From positions 1,116,001-1,180,000 of the forward strand of contig NZ_LT607803.1 of the NCBI RefSeq assembly GCF_900090195.1: DNA of 64,000 bases, given 5' to 3'. The notes under the pieces were generated by a model. The model was not told where the DNA came from, made no database searches, and saw only the letters and a program-made list of their open reading frames with translations. The translations under genes were made by a program, and so were the position numbers. Within the stretch, counting starts at the first letter, position 1. Each line of letters starts with the position of its first letter. This DNA is from Variovorax sp. HW608. Its GTDB lineage: Bacteria > Pseudomonadota > Gammaproteobacteria > Burkholderiales > Burkholderiaceae_C. Shown here one piece after another: positions 37,019 to 45,920 of this stretch.

Positions 37019-38932
37019 TCAGGCCATGCCGAAAAGACGCGGCAGGACAAGACTGAACCAGGGCACGAACGCGACCAGCAGCAGCCCGATGAACAGCAGG
37101 ATCGCGTACGGCACCATGGCGCGCGAGGCCGCCTCGACCTTGGTGCCCGTGACCGAGCAGGAGATGTACATGCCCACGCCGATCAGCGGCGCGAAGCAGC
37201 CGATGCCCATGGCGATCAGCAGCACGATCCCGTACTGCACCGGCGAGACGCCGAACTTGGGCGCCAGCGGCATCAGGATCGGCGCGAAGACGAGCAGCGC
37301 CGGCAGCCCCTCGAGCAGCGCGCCCATCACGATCAGGATCAGCAGGCTGGCCAGCATGAAGAGCCAGCCCGTGTGCCCGGCCACCTTGATCATGAGGTCC
37401 GCGATCTCGGTCGGGATGCCCGCGGCCGTCAGCGTGTAGGCGAAGGAGCTCGCGGTGCTGGTGATGAACAGGATCATCCCGCCCTTGACCGCCGTATCGG
37501 ATACCGTGCGCCAGAACTTGCGCACCGTCAGCTCGCGGTACAGCACCACCGACAGCACCAGCCCGTAGACCACCGCCACCGACGAGATCTCGGTGGGCGT
37601 CGCCAGGCCGGTCACGATCCCCACTACCAGCAGCACCGGCACCAGCAGGGCCGGGGCGGCCAACAGGGTGTTCCTGCGCACGACCGCCATCGGCGTCTTG
37701 ATGCCGGGGTACTTGTTGCCGATGCGCGCCTTCAGGTAGATCGCAGCCATCAGGCACGAGGCCAGCACCAGCGCCGGCAGCAGCCCGGCCATGAACAGCG
37801 CGCCCATCGAGATGGTGGTGATCGAGCCGAGCACCAGCATCGGCAGGCTGGGCGGGATGGTCTCGCCCATCACCGCGCCCGCCGACAGGATGGCCGCGAA
37901 CTCGGGCTCGTCGTAGCCGTTGTCGCGGATCATCTTCTTGAGCGAGGTGCCCACCGCGGCCACGTCGGCGGCCTTCGAGCCGGAGATGCCGGAGAAGATG
38001 TACATGCTGACCACGATGACCTGGAACAGTCCTCCACGGACCCGGCCGACCACCGAGACGACGAAGTCCGACAGGCGGCTGCTCAGCCCGCCCTCGGTCA
38101 TCACGTAGCCCGCCATCATGAAGAACGGGATGGCCAGCAGCACGAAGTTCGAGACGCCCGCCTGCATCGTCGAGGGGATCGCGATCATCGATTCGCCACC
38201 CGAGAAGAAGGTGAACATCGTCGCGACCGTCGCCAGCACGAAACCCACCGGCAGCCCGAGCGCCATGAAGACCGCAAAGAAGGCGATCGTGAGCCAGGTG
38301 ACGAAGGAGGATTCCTCGAACGGCCCCCAGACGGCGTTCATGCCGATCAGCGCACCGAGCCCGACGACGAACACGATGCCCGCGGCGAGCACCGACGCCT
38401 TGGCGCGTTGCGTCAGGCGGTAGAGCGCGAAGAACGACATCAGCACCAGCCCGGCGGTCAGCGGCAGCACGAACCAGCGCATCGAGATTTCCATCACCGT
38501 CGAGAGCTCTTCCGAGCGCGAGCGCACGACCTCGATCGACACGTAGGCGATATAGAGCGACCCGATGGCCACCATCCAGTCGATGAAGGAATCGAGCGCG
38601 GGACGCCATGCCTTGGGCAGCCGCTCGATCACCGCATGCACCGCGATGTGCTCGTCGCGGTTGTAGGCGAGCGCACCGCCGATGAAGGCAACGACGCCCA
38701 GCACCAGGTGGCCGAATTCGTTGGCCCAGAGGATGGTGAAGTCGAAGAAGCTGCGAGTGAGCACGTTCGCGAAAAGGATGATCAGCTCGCTGAGAACCGC
38801 CATGCCGACGAAGGCCTCCAGGCCCTTGTCGACCCACTGCACGAGGACATGCTGCTTCCTCGCTGGAGGATGCGTATGCCCTTCGCCGAGCAGGTCTTCG
38901 GCCGGGATGCCGGCCTGGATGGGAATGCTCAT
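37019..38932 (-). CDS. TRAP transporter fused permease (DctQM)
   Basis: This is a 637-residue inner membrane protein. Residues 30 to about 200 form the small DctQ-like part with four helices (LIILFANVLTRSFF and LVLGVVAFIGGALAYNRDEH). The remainder is the large DctM part with GLPVGFVLA, FSGISGSKAADVAAVGTSL, GETIPPSLPMLVLGS and GCFAPLIGVG. Q and M are separate in most TRAP systems; fusion is a known variant. It imports an organic acid with sodium or protons. It lies between dgoD and the DctP gene. Confidence 0.9.
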   Translation of the reverse strand: MSIPIQAGIPAEDLLGEGHTHPPARKQHVLVQWVDKGLEAFVGMAVLSELIILFANVLTRSFFDFTILWANEFGHLVLGVVAFIGGALAYNRDEHIAVHAVIERLPKAWRPALDSFIDWMVAIGSLYIAYVSIEVVRSRSEELSTVMEISMRWFVLPLTAGLVLMSFFALYRLTQRAKASVLAAGIVFVVGLGALIGMNAVWGPFEESSFVTWLTIAFFAVFMALGLPVGFVLATVATMFTFFSGGESMIAIPSTMQAGVSNFVLLAIPFFMMAGYVMTEGGLSSRLSDFVVSVVGRVRGGLFQVIVVSMYIFSGISGSKAADVAAVGTSLKKMIRDNGYDEPEFAAILSAGAVMGETIPPSLPMLVLGSITTISMGALFMAGLLPALVLASCLMAAIYLKARIGNKYPGIKTPMAVVRRNTLLAAPALLVPVLLVVGIVTGLATPTEISSVAVVYGLVLSVVLYRELTVRKFWRTVSDTAVKGGMILFITSTASSFAYTLTAAGIPTEIADLMIKVAGHTGWLFMLASLLILIVMGALLEGLPALLVFAPILMPLAPKFGVSPVQYGIVLLIAMGIGCFAPLIGVGMYISCSVTGTKVEAASRAMVPYAILLFIGLLLVAFVPWFSLVLPRLFGMA

Positions 38933-38957
38933 GATCCTTGTCTCCGTTCGGCCGTGT

Positions 38958-40106
38958 TCACCATTCGGCGATGGCGCCGTCCTCGTGGCGCCAGATCGGG
39001 TTGCGCCAGTCGGGCGCGCTCTTGCTGCGCTCGATGACGAGTTCTTCGTTCACCACGACACCCAGTCCCGGCTTGGTCGGCGGCAGCATGTGGCCGTCAT
39101 GGAAGCTGAAGTCTTCCTTGTTGAGCACATAGTCGAGGAGCTCGGCGCCCTCGTTGTAGTGAATGCCCATGCTCTGCTCCTGCAGGACGGCATTGCGCGA
39201 GACGAAGTCCACATGCAGGCTGGATGCGAGCGCGAGGGGCCCGAGCGGACAATGCGGCGCGAGGCCGATGTCGTGTGCCTCCGCCATCGAGGCGATCTTG
39301 TGGCACTCGGTGATGCCGCCCGCATGCGACAAGTCGGGCTGCGCGATGGAGATGCCGCCCGCGGCGAACACGCGCTTGAACTCGAAACGCGAGAACATGC
39401 GCTCGCCCGCCGCGAGGGGGATGGAGGTCTTCGCGGCAAGCCGCGGATACTGCTCGGCCTGTTCGGCCAGGACCGGCTCCTCGATGAAGAGCGGGCGAAA
39501 CGGCTCCAGTTCCTTGATGAGCACCGCGGCCATCGGCGCCGCGACGCGGCCGTGGAAGTCGAGCCCGAACTCGATGCTGTTGCCGAAGGTCTCGCGGATC
39601 TCGGCAACCACCTTGACGGCGGCGTCCACCGCCTTGCTGCTGTCGACGAGCCCCATCTTCTCGCAGCCGTTGAGCTTGAAGGTGTCGAATCCGGCTTCCT
39701 GCAGCTTTCGGATGCCGGCGACGACGTTCGCCGGACGGTCGCCGCCGACCCAGCTGTACATCTTCATGCGGTCGCGCACCAGCCCGCCCAGCAGTTGGTA
39801 GACCGGCACGCCGAGCACCTTGCCCTTGATGTCCCACAGGGCCTGGTCGATGCCGGCGATGGCGCTCATGAGGATCGGCCCGCCGCGGTAGAAGCCGCCG
39901 CGGTACATCGTCTGCCACAGGTCGTTGATGCGCGCCGGGTCTTGCCCGACGATGCAATCGGACAGCTCGTGCACCGCAGCCTCCACGCTGCGTGCACGCC
40001 CTTCGATGACCGGCTCGCCCCAGCCGGACACGCCTTCGTCGGTATCGATCTTGAGGAACATCCATCGCGGCGCGAGCCTGTAGGTGGTCAGGCGGGTGAC
40101 TTTCAT
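38958..40106 (-). CDS. dgoD: D-galactonate dehydratase-like protein
   Basis: This 382-residue enolase-superfamily enzyme has phrases typical of Dgo[28 protein letters not shown] and VYQLLGG early, YSWVGGDRP, then metal and base positions in [27 protein letters not shown], and the His of [11 protein letters not shown]. It dehydrates D-galactonate to 2-keto-3-deoxygalactonate. The ATG at 40106 is chosen because the family begins MKVTRL; the frame upstream to 40175 is unlikely. It is the first gene of the leftward operon, behind the palindrome at 40183-40208. Confidence 0.87.
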   Translation of the reverse strand: MKVTRLTTYRLAPRWMFLKIDTDEGVSGWGEPVIEGRARSVEAAVHELSDCIVGQDPARINDLWQTMYRGGFYRGGPILMSAIAGIDQALWDIKGKVLGVPVYQLLGGLVRDRMKMYSWVGGDRPANVVAGIRKLQEAGFDTFKLNGCEKMGLVDSSKAVDAAVKVVAEIRETFGNSIEFGLDFHGRVAAPMAAVLIKELEPFRPLFIEEPVLAEQAEQYPRLAAKTSIPLAAGERMFSRFEFKRVFAAGGISIAQPDLSHAGGITECHKIASMAEAHDIGLAPHCPLGPLALASSLHVDFVSRNAVLQEQSMGIHYNEGAELLDYVLNKEDFSFHDGHMLPPTKPGLGVVVNEELVIERSKSAPDWRNPIWRHEDGAIAEW

Positions 40107-40182
40107 CGAGGGTGTCTCTGGTTGTTGGAGGAGTTGGCTCCGGGCGCCCTCTTCACGACGCCGACCTTGAACCACGGCGAAA

Positions 40183-40208
40183 GAATATCGTGATATTTCA
40201 CGATATTC
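40183..40208. promoter_or_regulatory. Perfect 11+4+11 palindrome, likely GntR-family operator
   Basis: GAATATCGTGA is followed by TATT and then its exact reverse complement TCACGATATTC. The site lies 77 bases before the dgoD-like start and 115 before the divergent GntR-family gene. A related half-site, CGATATTC, recurs at 40281-40288 and is followed by GGTATATC, 34 bases before the regulator start. Position and symmetry suggest an operator for the adjacent regulator, which would control both the operon and itself. Confidence 0.65.
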
Positions 40209-40322
40209 ATAAGTGGATACCCTAGCGGTCGAGTCGCTCTCCCTGCATCAAATCTCCAAATGAAAGATGGACAATACGAGCGATATTCGTTGGTATATCA
40301 GTGACGCATCCGTAGGAATCCC

Positions 40323-41117
40323 ATGGCAAGCCGCTCCTCGCCTCCCCGGCCGAAACTCGTCCCTGTCGACGCAGCCGCGCCGGCCGCGCCGCGCCGCAGC
40401 GAGGCGAACCTTTCCCAGTTGGCCTATGAGCGCATCGAGGAACTGCTGGTGACTTGCCAGCTCGCGCCCGGCCGCTTCCTGGCCATGCACGAGTTGCAAG
40501 CCATGGTCGGCTACGGCCGCACGCCCGTGCACCAGGCCGTGAGCCGGCTGGCCGCCGACACCCTGGTGCAGATCACGCCGCGCCACGGCCTGCGCATCAC
40601 GCCGATCGACCTCACTCGCGACCGCCTGCTGCTGCGCCTGCGGCGCGACATGGAGCGCTTCGTGATCCGGCTGGCCACCGAACGCTCCGGCGCGTCACAG
40701 CGCAACCGCATGCAGCACATCAAGCGCCAGCTGGTCGAGCACGGCGCCAGCATGACGGTGGAACAGTTCAACGTGATCGACCGGCACATCGACCAGCTGT
40801 TCCTGGCGGCGGCACAGGAGCCCTTCGTCGAGGGCACGCTGCGTCCCCTGCACACGATCTTCCGGCGCATCGGCTGGATCTACCACATGCGCACGCCGGG
40901 CCACACCGACCTGCAAGGCACGGTGCAAGGTCACATCGCGGTCATCGACGCCGTGGCGGACGGCAAGGTCGACGACGCCATCGCCGCCTCGGATCACCTC
41001 ATGGATTTCGTCGACACGATGTTCGACACCCTGGAGCGCGACGTGGCGCCGAGCCTCTTGGATTGCAGCCTGGACACCGACGAAAGCTACTTGGCGCTGT
41101 CATTGGACCGCCCTTGA
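40323..41117 (+). CDS. GntR-family transcriptional regulator
   Basis: In this 264-residue protein a 30-residue Pro/Ala-rich lead precedes the winged helix-turn-helix at about 32-95 (LAYERIEELLVTCQLAPGRF, then TPVHQAVSRLAAD). The C-terminal helical effector domain is of the FCD type with acidic and His residues placed to bind a metal and an acid. It diverges from the sugar acid operon and probably represses it until a hexonate binds. Its last 31 bases overlap the convergent di-heme peroxidase gene. Confidence 0.87.
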   Translation: MASRSSPPRPKLVPVDAAAPAAPRRSEANLSQLAYERIEELLVTCQLAPGRFLAMHELQAMVGYGRTPVHQAVSRLAADTLVQITPRHGLRITPIDLTRDRLLLRLRRDMERFVIRLATERSGASQRNRMQHIKRQLVEHGASMTVEQFNVIDRHIDQLFLAAAQEPFVEGTLRPLHTIFRRIGWIYHMRTPGHTDLQGTVQGHIAVIDAVADGKVDDAIAASDHLMDFVDTMFDTLERDVAPSLLDCSLDTDESYLALSLDRP

Positions 41118-42394
41118 ACCGCCGTTGACTGGTCCGCATCCGTCAGCGTCTTCAGGAAGGCGACCACGTCGCGGATCTCGGCCTCGGTCAGCGCGGGCTT
41201 GCCGCCCCGCGCCTGGCCGAAGGGCGGATCGGTGTTGATGTTCCCGTGGTAGCGCGCCGGCAGGTCGTCGTAAGGCCGCACCTTGCCCTTCGCGTCGCGC
41301 CCGTACCAGCGCCCGGGCGCGGTGTCGCGCTGTGCGTAGAAGCGCACCACCTCCTCCAGCGAATGGAACACACCGTTGTGGAAGAAGGCCTTGCGCACCG
41401 CGACGTTGCGCAGGCTCGGAGTGCGGAACAGGCCGCAGTACTCGGGGCGATCCCTCAGGTCGGTGCGGATCGGGCCGCACAGGCCGAGGTCGTGGTACGC
41501 CGGATCGGCATTCGCCGCCAGGCCGCGATGGCGCGGCACGCCGAGGGCGATCATGCCGAAGTCGCTGAAGAGCGGGAACGCACCGTCCTGCGTGCGGTCG
41601 GCGATATGGCATGAGGCGCAGTTGCCCTTGTCCGCCGCGCGGAAGAGGCGCAAGCCGCGCTCCTCCGCGGGGCTGAACTTCTGCTCGCCGCGCAGGATGG
41701 CGTCGTACTTGCTCGTGAACGGATAGAAGTCGGCGGGCGACTGCTGGAACACCTCTAACGCGAGGCCCGCCGCGCGGAAGGCGGCCGCGGGGTCGCGGAA
41801 CACGTCGTCGCCGAAGGCGCTGCGCATCTCGCCGGCGTACGCGGCACGTTCGAGCTTGCGCGCAACGTCCTCCTCCGAGGCGTTCGCCATCTCGGCCGGC
41901 GACAGGAGCGGCATGCCGGCCTGCTCGTGCGCGGAGCCCGCGCGGCCGTCCCACATGCGGCCGCCCGTCGGCCCGGCGTCGATGCTGTCGTCGCCGTCGT
42001 TGTCGTGGTGATGCTCGGAGAAGGCGGTGAGCGTTTCGAGGTAGCGCAGCGACGGCGCGGCGCGCGGCCCTTGCGTGCCGCCGTCGATGCCGCCCAGCTG
42101 CACCGAGAGTCCGTTCGGCGGCCCGTAGGCATGGCCCGGATCGTGGCAGCTCGCGCACGACTGGGTGCCCGAAGCGGACAGCGTGGGGTCGAAGAAGATC
42201 CGCCGCCCCAGCGCCGTCAGCTGCGCCGCACTGGGTTGCGGCCTGCCGGCGACCGGCGCATAGGTCGCGCCGACATAGGCCGGCGGGCGCGGCGCTGCCG
42301 CTTCAGGCGCGGGCCGCTCGCAGGCCGCGAGCGCGAACACCGCCAGCAGCATGAAGGCGAGCCGGCAGAACCAGGACGGATGAAAGCGGGGCAT
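41087..42394 (-). CDS. Di-heme cytochrome c peroxidase-like lipoprotein (MbnH/MauG type)
   Basis: This 435-residue protein has a signal peptide with lipobox Leu-Ala-Ala-Cys (Cys near 25), so it is membrane-anchored in the periplasm. Two haem c sites, CASCH at about 79-83 and CASCH near 263, are those of bacterial di-heme peroxidases. GRRIFFDPTLSASGTQS and RTPSLRNVAVRKAFFHNGVF are family phrases. Members reduce hydrogen peroxide or modify partner proteins (MauG, MbnH). No partner gene is evident. It overlaps the GntR-family gene by 31 bases at the 3' end. Confidence 0.85.
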   Translation of the reverse strand: MPRFHPSWFCRLAFMLLAVFALAACERPAPEAAAPRPPAYVGATYAPVAGRPQPSAAQLTALGRRIFFDPTLSASGTQSCASCHDPGHAYGPPNGLSVQLGGIDGGTQGPRAAPSLRYLETLTAFSEHHHDNDGDDSIDAGPTGGRMWDGRAGSAHEQAGMPLLSPAEMANASEEDVARKLERAAYAGEMRSAFGDDVFRDPAAAFRAAGLALEVFQQSPADFYPFTSKYDAILRGEQKFSPAEERGLRLFRAADKGNCASCHIADRTQDGAFPLFSDFGMIALGVPRHRGLAANADPAYHDLGLCGPIRTDLRDRPEYCGLFRTPSLRNVAVRKAFFHNGVFHSLEEVVRFYAQRDTAPGRWYGRDAKGKVRPYDDLPARYHGNINTDPPFGQARGGKPALTEAEIRDVVAFLKTLTDADQSTAVQGRSNDSAK

Positions 42395-42537
42395 CGAAGG
42401 CGATCAGGGCGCAGATGCTAGGCGCGGCGCATGACAGAACGGTGACGTGACCTGAAATGCCCCTGTCACGCAGAGACGGGAACATCGCGCCGCCGGCCTC
42501 CCGGCCCGTTCATCAACATCCAACAACTCCACCTGCG

Positions 42538-44739
42538 ATGACCTCCTCGACTTCCTCGCGCGCGCCCCACGCGCTGCATCCGCTGGCCCGGCTCTGGCCG
42601 TGGCCTGCCGCCATCGCCACCATCGCCACCACGGCGATCGTCGCCGCCTGTGGCGGCGGCAGCTCGGGCTCATCGCTTTCGGTGGCCAGCAGCAGCACGC
42701 CCACCACCTCCGGCGTGGTGACCGGCAGCTACTACCGCAATGCCAAGGTCTGCATCGACGCCAACAACAACGGCCGCTGCGACAGCGGCGAAGTCAGCAG
42801 CACCACCGACGACAACGGCGCCTTCAAACTGAACGGCCAGGGTCCCGTGGTGGCCGAGATCGGCACCTCCGCCAGGCGCTACGACCCGGACTCCAAGACC
42901 GAAACCCCAGTCACGCAGCCGCTGGTGTTCCGCGCACCGGCCGGTGCGAACGGCGTGGTCAGTGCGATCACGACCGAGCTCGCCGCACTGATGGACGACA
43001 ACGGCGGCGACCTCGCCGCCGCGCGCGCCGCCCTGGCCAGGCGCCTGGGCGTGACCGAGGCGCAACTGCTCGCCGATCACAACAAGATCGACGATGCCGC
43101 CATCAAGACCGCGCTGCAGACCGAGATCGACGAGGCCATCGAGCGCATCGCCGAGGCCGTCGCCGAAGCACGCGACGGCGGCAGCGTGATCGATGCGCTG
43201 CGCAACCGCTTCGTGCTCGAGAAGATCCAGAACGTGGTCGTCATCTACGCCGAGAACCGCGGCTTCGACAACCTCTACGGCCTGTACCCCGGCGCCAACG
43301 GCATCCCGGGCGTGAACCCGTCGTCGAGCACCACGAACCCCGAGCCGCAGAAGGACTTCGACGGCTCCACACTGCCGGTGCTGCCGCCAGTGTGGTCGGG
43401 CGTGACGGCCGCCGGCCAGACGGTCACCGTGACGCAGGCGCAGGCCACGGGCATGCCCAACAAGATGTTCCGCATCGACGATCCGGCGGGCTTCTACAAC
43501 ACCGGCACGGTCATCGGCCAGTCGGTCATCACGCGCGATCTGGTGCACCGCTTCTACAACAACCAGATGCAGATCAACGGCGGCAAGAACGACAAGTTCG
43601 CGGCCTACTCCGATGCCGGCGGCCTGAGCATGGGCTACTACGACGGCAGCCAGATGACGATGTGGAAGATCGCCCAGCAGTACACGCTGGCCGACAACTT
43701 CTTCATGGGCGCGTTCGGCGGCTCGTTCCTCAACCACCAGTACCTGGTGTGCGCCTGTGCGCCGACCTATCCGAACGCGGACGCCGACACCTCGCCCGCG
43801 AAGGCCTCGATCTCGGCCATCGACACCGATGCCGACGGCAACTTCGTGCGCCTCACGCCGGCGCCGACCTCACCGGCCTCGGTGCTGAGCGGCGCACCGG
43901 TCTACAAGACCGACAGCACGCTCACGCCCAAGGACGCGCAGGGCGTGTTCCACGCGGTGAACACGATGCAGCCGCCCTACCAGCCGAGCGGCAACGCGCC
44001 GGCAGCCAGCGACACGACGGCCAAGTTCGCCGACCCGGCCAAGGCCACCACGCTGCCGGCGCAGACGGCCGACACGATCGGCGACCGGCTCGATGCCAAG
44101 GGCCTGAGCTGGGCCTGGTACGCGGGCGCGTGGAACACCGCCAGCAGCGACCGCAGCGTCGTCTACAACAACAAGGTGCCGAACTTCCAGGCCCACCATC
44201 ATCCGTTCAACTACTACGCGGAGTTCGACCCGGTCGCGCATCCCGAGGCGCGCGCGGCACACCTGAAGGATTTCGACGCCGATTTCCTCAAGGACGCCGC
44301 GGCGGGCACCCTGCCCGCGGTGAGCTTCTACAAGCCCCAGGGCAACCTGAACCAGCACCCCGGCTACGCCAACGTGAACGACGGCGATGCGCACATCGCC
44401 GACGTGATCGCCAAGCTGCAGGCCAGCCCGCAGTGGAAGAACATGCTGATCGTCGTGACCTACGACGAGAACGGCGGCTTCTATGACCACGCGACGGTGC
44501 CGAAGGGCGACCGCTGGGGTCCCGGCACCCGCATCCCGGCGATCATCATCTCGCCGTATGCGAAGAAGGGCTTCGTGGACAAGACCCAGTACGACACCGC
44601 CTCGACGCTGCGCTTCATCACGCACCGCTGGTCGCTGGCCCCGCTGCCGGGGCTCGTGGAACGTGACGCCGCGCTGCTCAAGAACGGCAACAAGCCGATG
44701 GGCGACCTCACGGCCGCACTGGACTTCAGCGCCAGGTAA
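42538..44739 (+). CDS. Acid phosphatase / phospholipase C-like lipoprotein
   Basis: This 733-residue protein has a signal sequence with a lipobox-like Val-Ala-Ala-Cys before Gly-Gly-Gly. Residues about 50-85 contain a Ca-binding-like loop DANNNGRCDSGE followed by TTDDNGAF, a module seen in surface lipoproteins. The phosphoesterase domain starts near residue 235 (NVVVIYAENRGFDNLYG with metal-binding residues) and ends with VTYDENGGFYDHAT and GPGTRIPAIIISPYA. This is the AcpA / phospholipase C superfamily. The ATG at 42538 is placed just before the signal peptide. A strong terminator follows the gene. Confidence 0.82.
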   Translation: MTSSTSSRAPHALHPLARLWPWPAAIATIATTAIVAACGGGSSGSSLSVASSSTPTTSGVVTGSYYRNAKVCIDANNNGRCDSGEVSSTTDDNGAFKLNGQGPVVAEIGTSARRYDPDSKTETPVTQPLVFRAPAGANGVVSAITTELAALMDDNGGDLAAARAALARRLGVTEAQLLADHNKIDDAAIKTALQTEIDEAIERIAEAVAEARDGGSVIDALRNRFVLEKIQNVVVIYAENRGFDNLYGLYPGANGIPGVNPSSSTTNPEPQKDFDGSTLPVLPPVWSGVTAAGQTVTVTQAQATGMPNKMFRIDDPAGFYNTGTVIGQSVITRDLVHRFYNNQMQINGGKNDKFAAYSDAGGLSMGYYDGSQMTMWKIAQQYTLADNFFMGAFGGSFLNHQYLVCACAPTYPNADADTSPAKASISAIDTDADGNFVRLTPAPTSPASVLSGAPVYKTDSTLTPKDAQGVFHAVNTMQPPYQPSGNAPAASDTTAKFADPAKATTLPAQTADTIGDRLDAKGLSWAWYAGAWNTASSDRSVVYNNKVPNFQAHHHPFNYYAEFDPVAHPEARAAHLKDFDADFLKDAAAGTLPAVSFYKPQGNLNQHPGYANVNDGDAHIADVIAKLQASPQWKNMLIVVTYDENGGFYDHATVPKGDRWGPGTRIPAIIISPYAKKGFVDKTQYDTASTLRFITHRWSLAPLPGLVERDAALLKNGNKPMGDLTAALDFSAR

Positions 44740-44761
44740 GCCGCGGGCGCCGGTCCGCAAG

Positions 44762-44800
44762 AAAAAACGCCGGGGGGCCTTGCCGCTCCCCGGCGTTTTT
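44762..44800. terminator. Bidirectional rho-independent terminator
   Basis: AAAAAACGCCGGGG at 44762-44775 and CCCCGGCGTTTTT at 44788-44800 form a GC-rich stem of eight or more pairs with a 12-base loop, an A run before and a T run after. It lies 22 bases after the phosphatase stop and should end that transcript. The A tract allows function on the other strand too. Confidence 0.88.
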
Positions 44801-44859
44801 CTTTGGGCAGGCGGTCCCCCGGTGCTACGCTCCCATGCACACGTGCACAGGAGACAGAG

Positions 44860-45090
44860 ATGACAGCCAGCTACGTGGAAATACAAGGCGCCCAGGCGGA
44901 CATCGAACTCTGGGACGGGCTGATCAAGGACCACAACGCGCTCATCGCCGCCATGCTGCAGAGGATGTCGCAGGTCGGAAGCACCGAGGCCGAGTGGTTC
45001 GACGAACGGATCACCGAAGCCGAAAGCATCGAGAACCGCCTGGTCGTCGGGCTCGATCGCGCGCAGCGCCGGTTGCGAGGGTTGATCTAG
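44860..45090 (+). CDS. Small helical hypothetical protein
   Basis: This 76-residue, highly charged, probably all-helical protein has no Cys. A heptad-like pattern runs through the whole length (AQADIELWDGLIKDHNALIA, then IENRLVVGLDRAQRRL), so it may form a coiled coil. The start at 44860 has AGGAG nine bases upstream. It is a single-gene unit behind the phosphatase terminator. Function unknown. Confidence 0.6.
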   Translation: MTASYVEIQGAQADIELWDGLIKDHNALIAAMLQRMSQVGSTEAEWFDERITEAESIENRLVVGLDRAQRRLRGLI

Positions 45091-45171
45091 GCTTCGGTGG
45101 GGGATACCTACCCCGGGGTTGCGCGGCCGTTACAGTCGCACTCCCAGAATCGATCGTCCGCAACAACTTCC

Positions 45172-45187
45172 ATACAGAAATCTGTAT
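45172..45187. promoter_or_regulatory. Palindrome upstream of toxin-antitoxin pair
   Basis: ATACAGA-AA-TCTGTAT is a perfect 7+2+7 palindrome that ends 9 bases before the GTG start of the antitoxin gene. Antitoxins of this class repress their own operon by binding such a site. The assignment is from position and symmetry. Confidence 0.65.
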
Positions 45188-45196
45188 CATCTTTCC

Positions 45197-45430
45197 GTGA
45201 AGACGACGCTCAACCTCAACGATGCACTGCTGACTCGGGCCAAGACCTTGGCGGCGCAGCAGCACACCAGCCTGACCCGGCTGATCGAGGAAGGCCTGCA
45301 ATTGCGCCTGAAGGCGAGCCCACGTGCTGTGGCGCCCCGCACTGTTCCCGTCTATCGCGGCAAGGGAGGACTGGTCACAGGTCTCACGGGGCTGAGCAAC
45401 AAGGCCATGCTCGACGCCGCCGATGAATGA
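45197..45430 (+). CDS. Type II antitoxin, VapB-like
   Basis: This 77-residue protein begins with a ribbon-helix-helix segment (KTTLNLNDALLTRAKTLAAQ, then TSLTRLIEEGL at about 2-36) that should bind the palindrome just upstream as a dimer. The C-terminal tail, rich in Arg and Gly, would wrap the toxin. The start is a GTG at 45197, from which the first beta strand begins at once; the upstream frame to 45119 has unlikely composition. Its stop overlaps the toxin start as ATGA. Confidence 0.8.
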   Translation: MKTTLNLNDALLTRAKTLAAQQHTSLTRLIEEGLQLRLKASPRAVAPRTVPVYRGKGGLVTGLTGLSNKAMLDAADE

Positions 45431-45864
45431 CACCCGATGTGAACGTGCTCGTCGCCGCCTCGCGCAGCGACCACCCGCACCACGCGGTGGCACACAGCTG
45501 GCTCGTAAGGGCCGTGGAGATGGCGCCCGTGGCTGCTCCGCTCACGCTGCAGCCCATGGCCGCTGCGAGCTTCCTGCGCCTGGTCACGCATCCGAAGATC
45601 TTTGTGAATCCGACCCCGACGGCCGAAGCCGTGGGGTTCGTCGAGGCGCTGCTGGGCATGCCGGGCGTCAGCGTGCCGACGCTCGGAGACGAGTGGCCGA
45701 TCCTCAGGAAGCTTTGCATCGACAACGCGCTGGCCGCAAACGACCTGCCCGACGCCTGGCTGGCCGCCGCCGTGATTCAGCAGGGCGAGCACCTCGTGAC
45801 CTTTGATCGGGATTTCAGACGCTTGCTGGCCCGCAGCCAGTTCACCCTGCTGAAGGCCACCTAG
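45427..45864 (+). CDS. PIN-domain toxin, VapC-like
   Basis: This 145-residue PIN ribonuclease-type protein has acidic residues at Asp4 (PDVNVLVAA) and near the end in LPDAWLAA and FDRDFRR. The wording DVNVLVAA, DHPHH and LVTHPKIF fits the Mtu-type VapC group, which cuts tRNA or rRNA. The Glu usually found in the helix before FLRL is replaced by small residues (AAASF), so activity may be weakened. The four-base overlap with the antitoxin gene gives coupled translation. Confidence 0.82.
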   Translation: MTPDVNVLVAASRSDHPHHAVAHSWLVRAVEMAPVAAPLTLQPMAAASFLRLVTHPKIFVNPTPTAEAVGFVEALLGMPGVSVPTLGDEWPILRKLCIDNALAANDLPDAWLAAAVIQQGEHLVTFDRDFRRLLARSQFTLLKAT

Positions 45865-45920
45865 ACCTAAACTGCCGCGCCCGCTTCGGCGGCTCGATCA
45901 ACCAAAGGAGAATGTTCCCG

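Noticed and set aside
37004..39037. 677-codon plus-strand frame opposite the TRAP permease
   Set aside because: Extremely rich in His, Gln, Arg and Asp, as expected from the complement of a membrane protein gene.
45091..45130. GGGG...CCCC pairing after the small helical gene as a terminator
   Set aside because: The stem is only four or five pairs and has no T tract.
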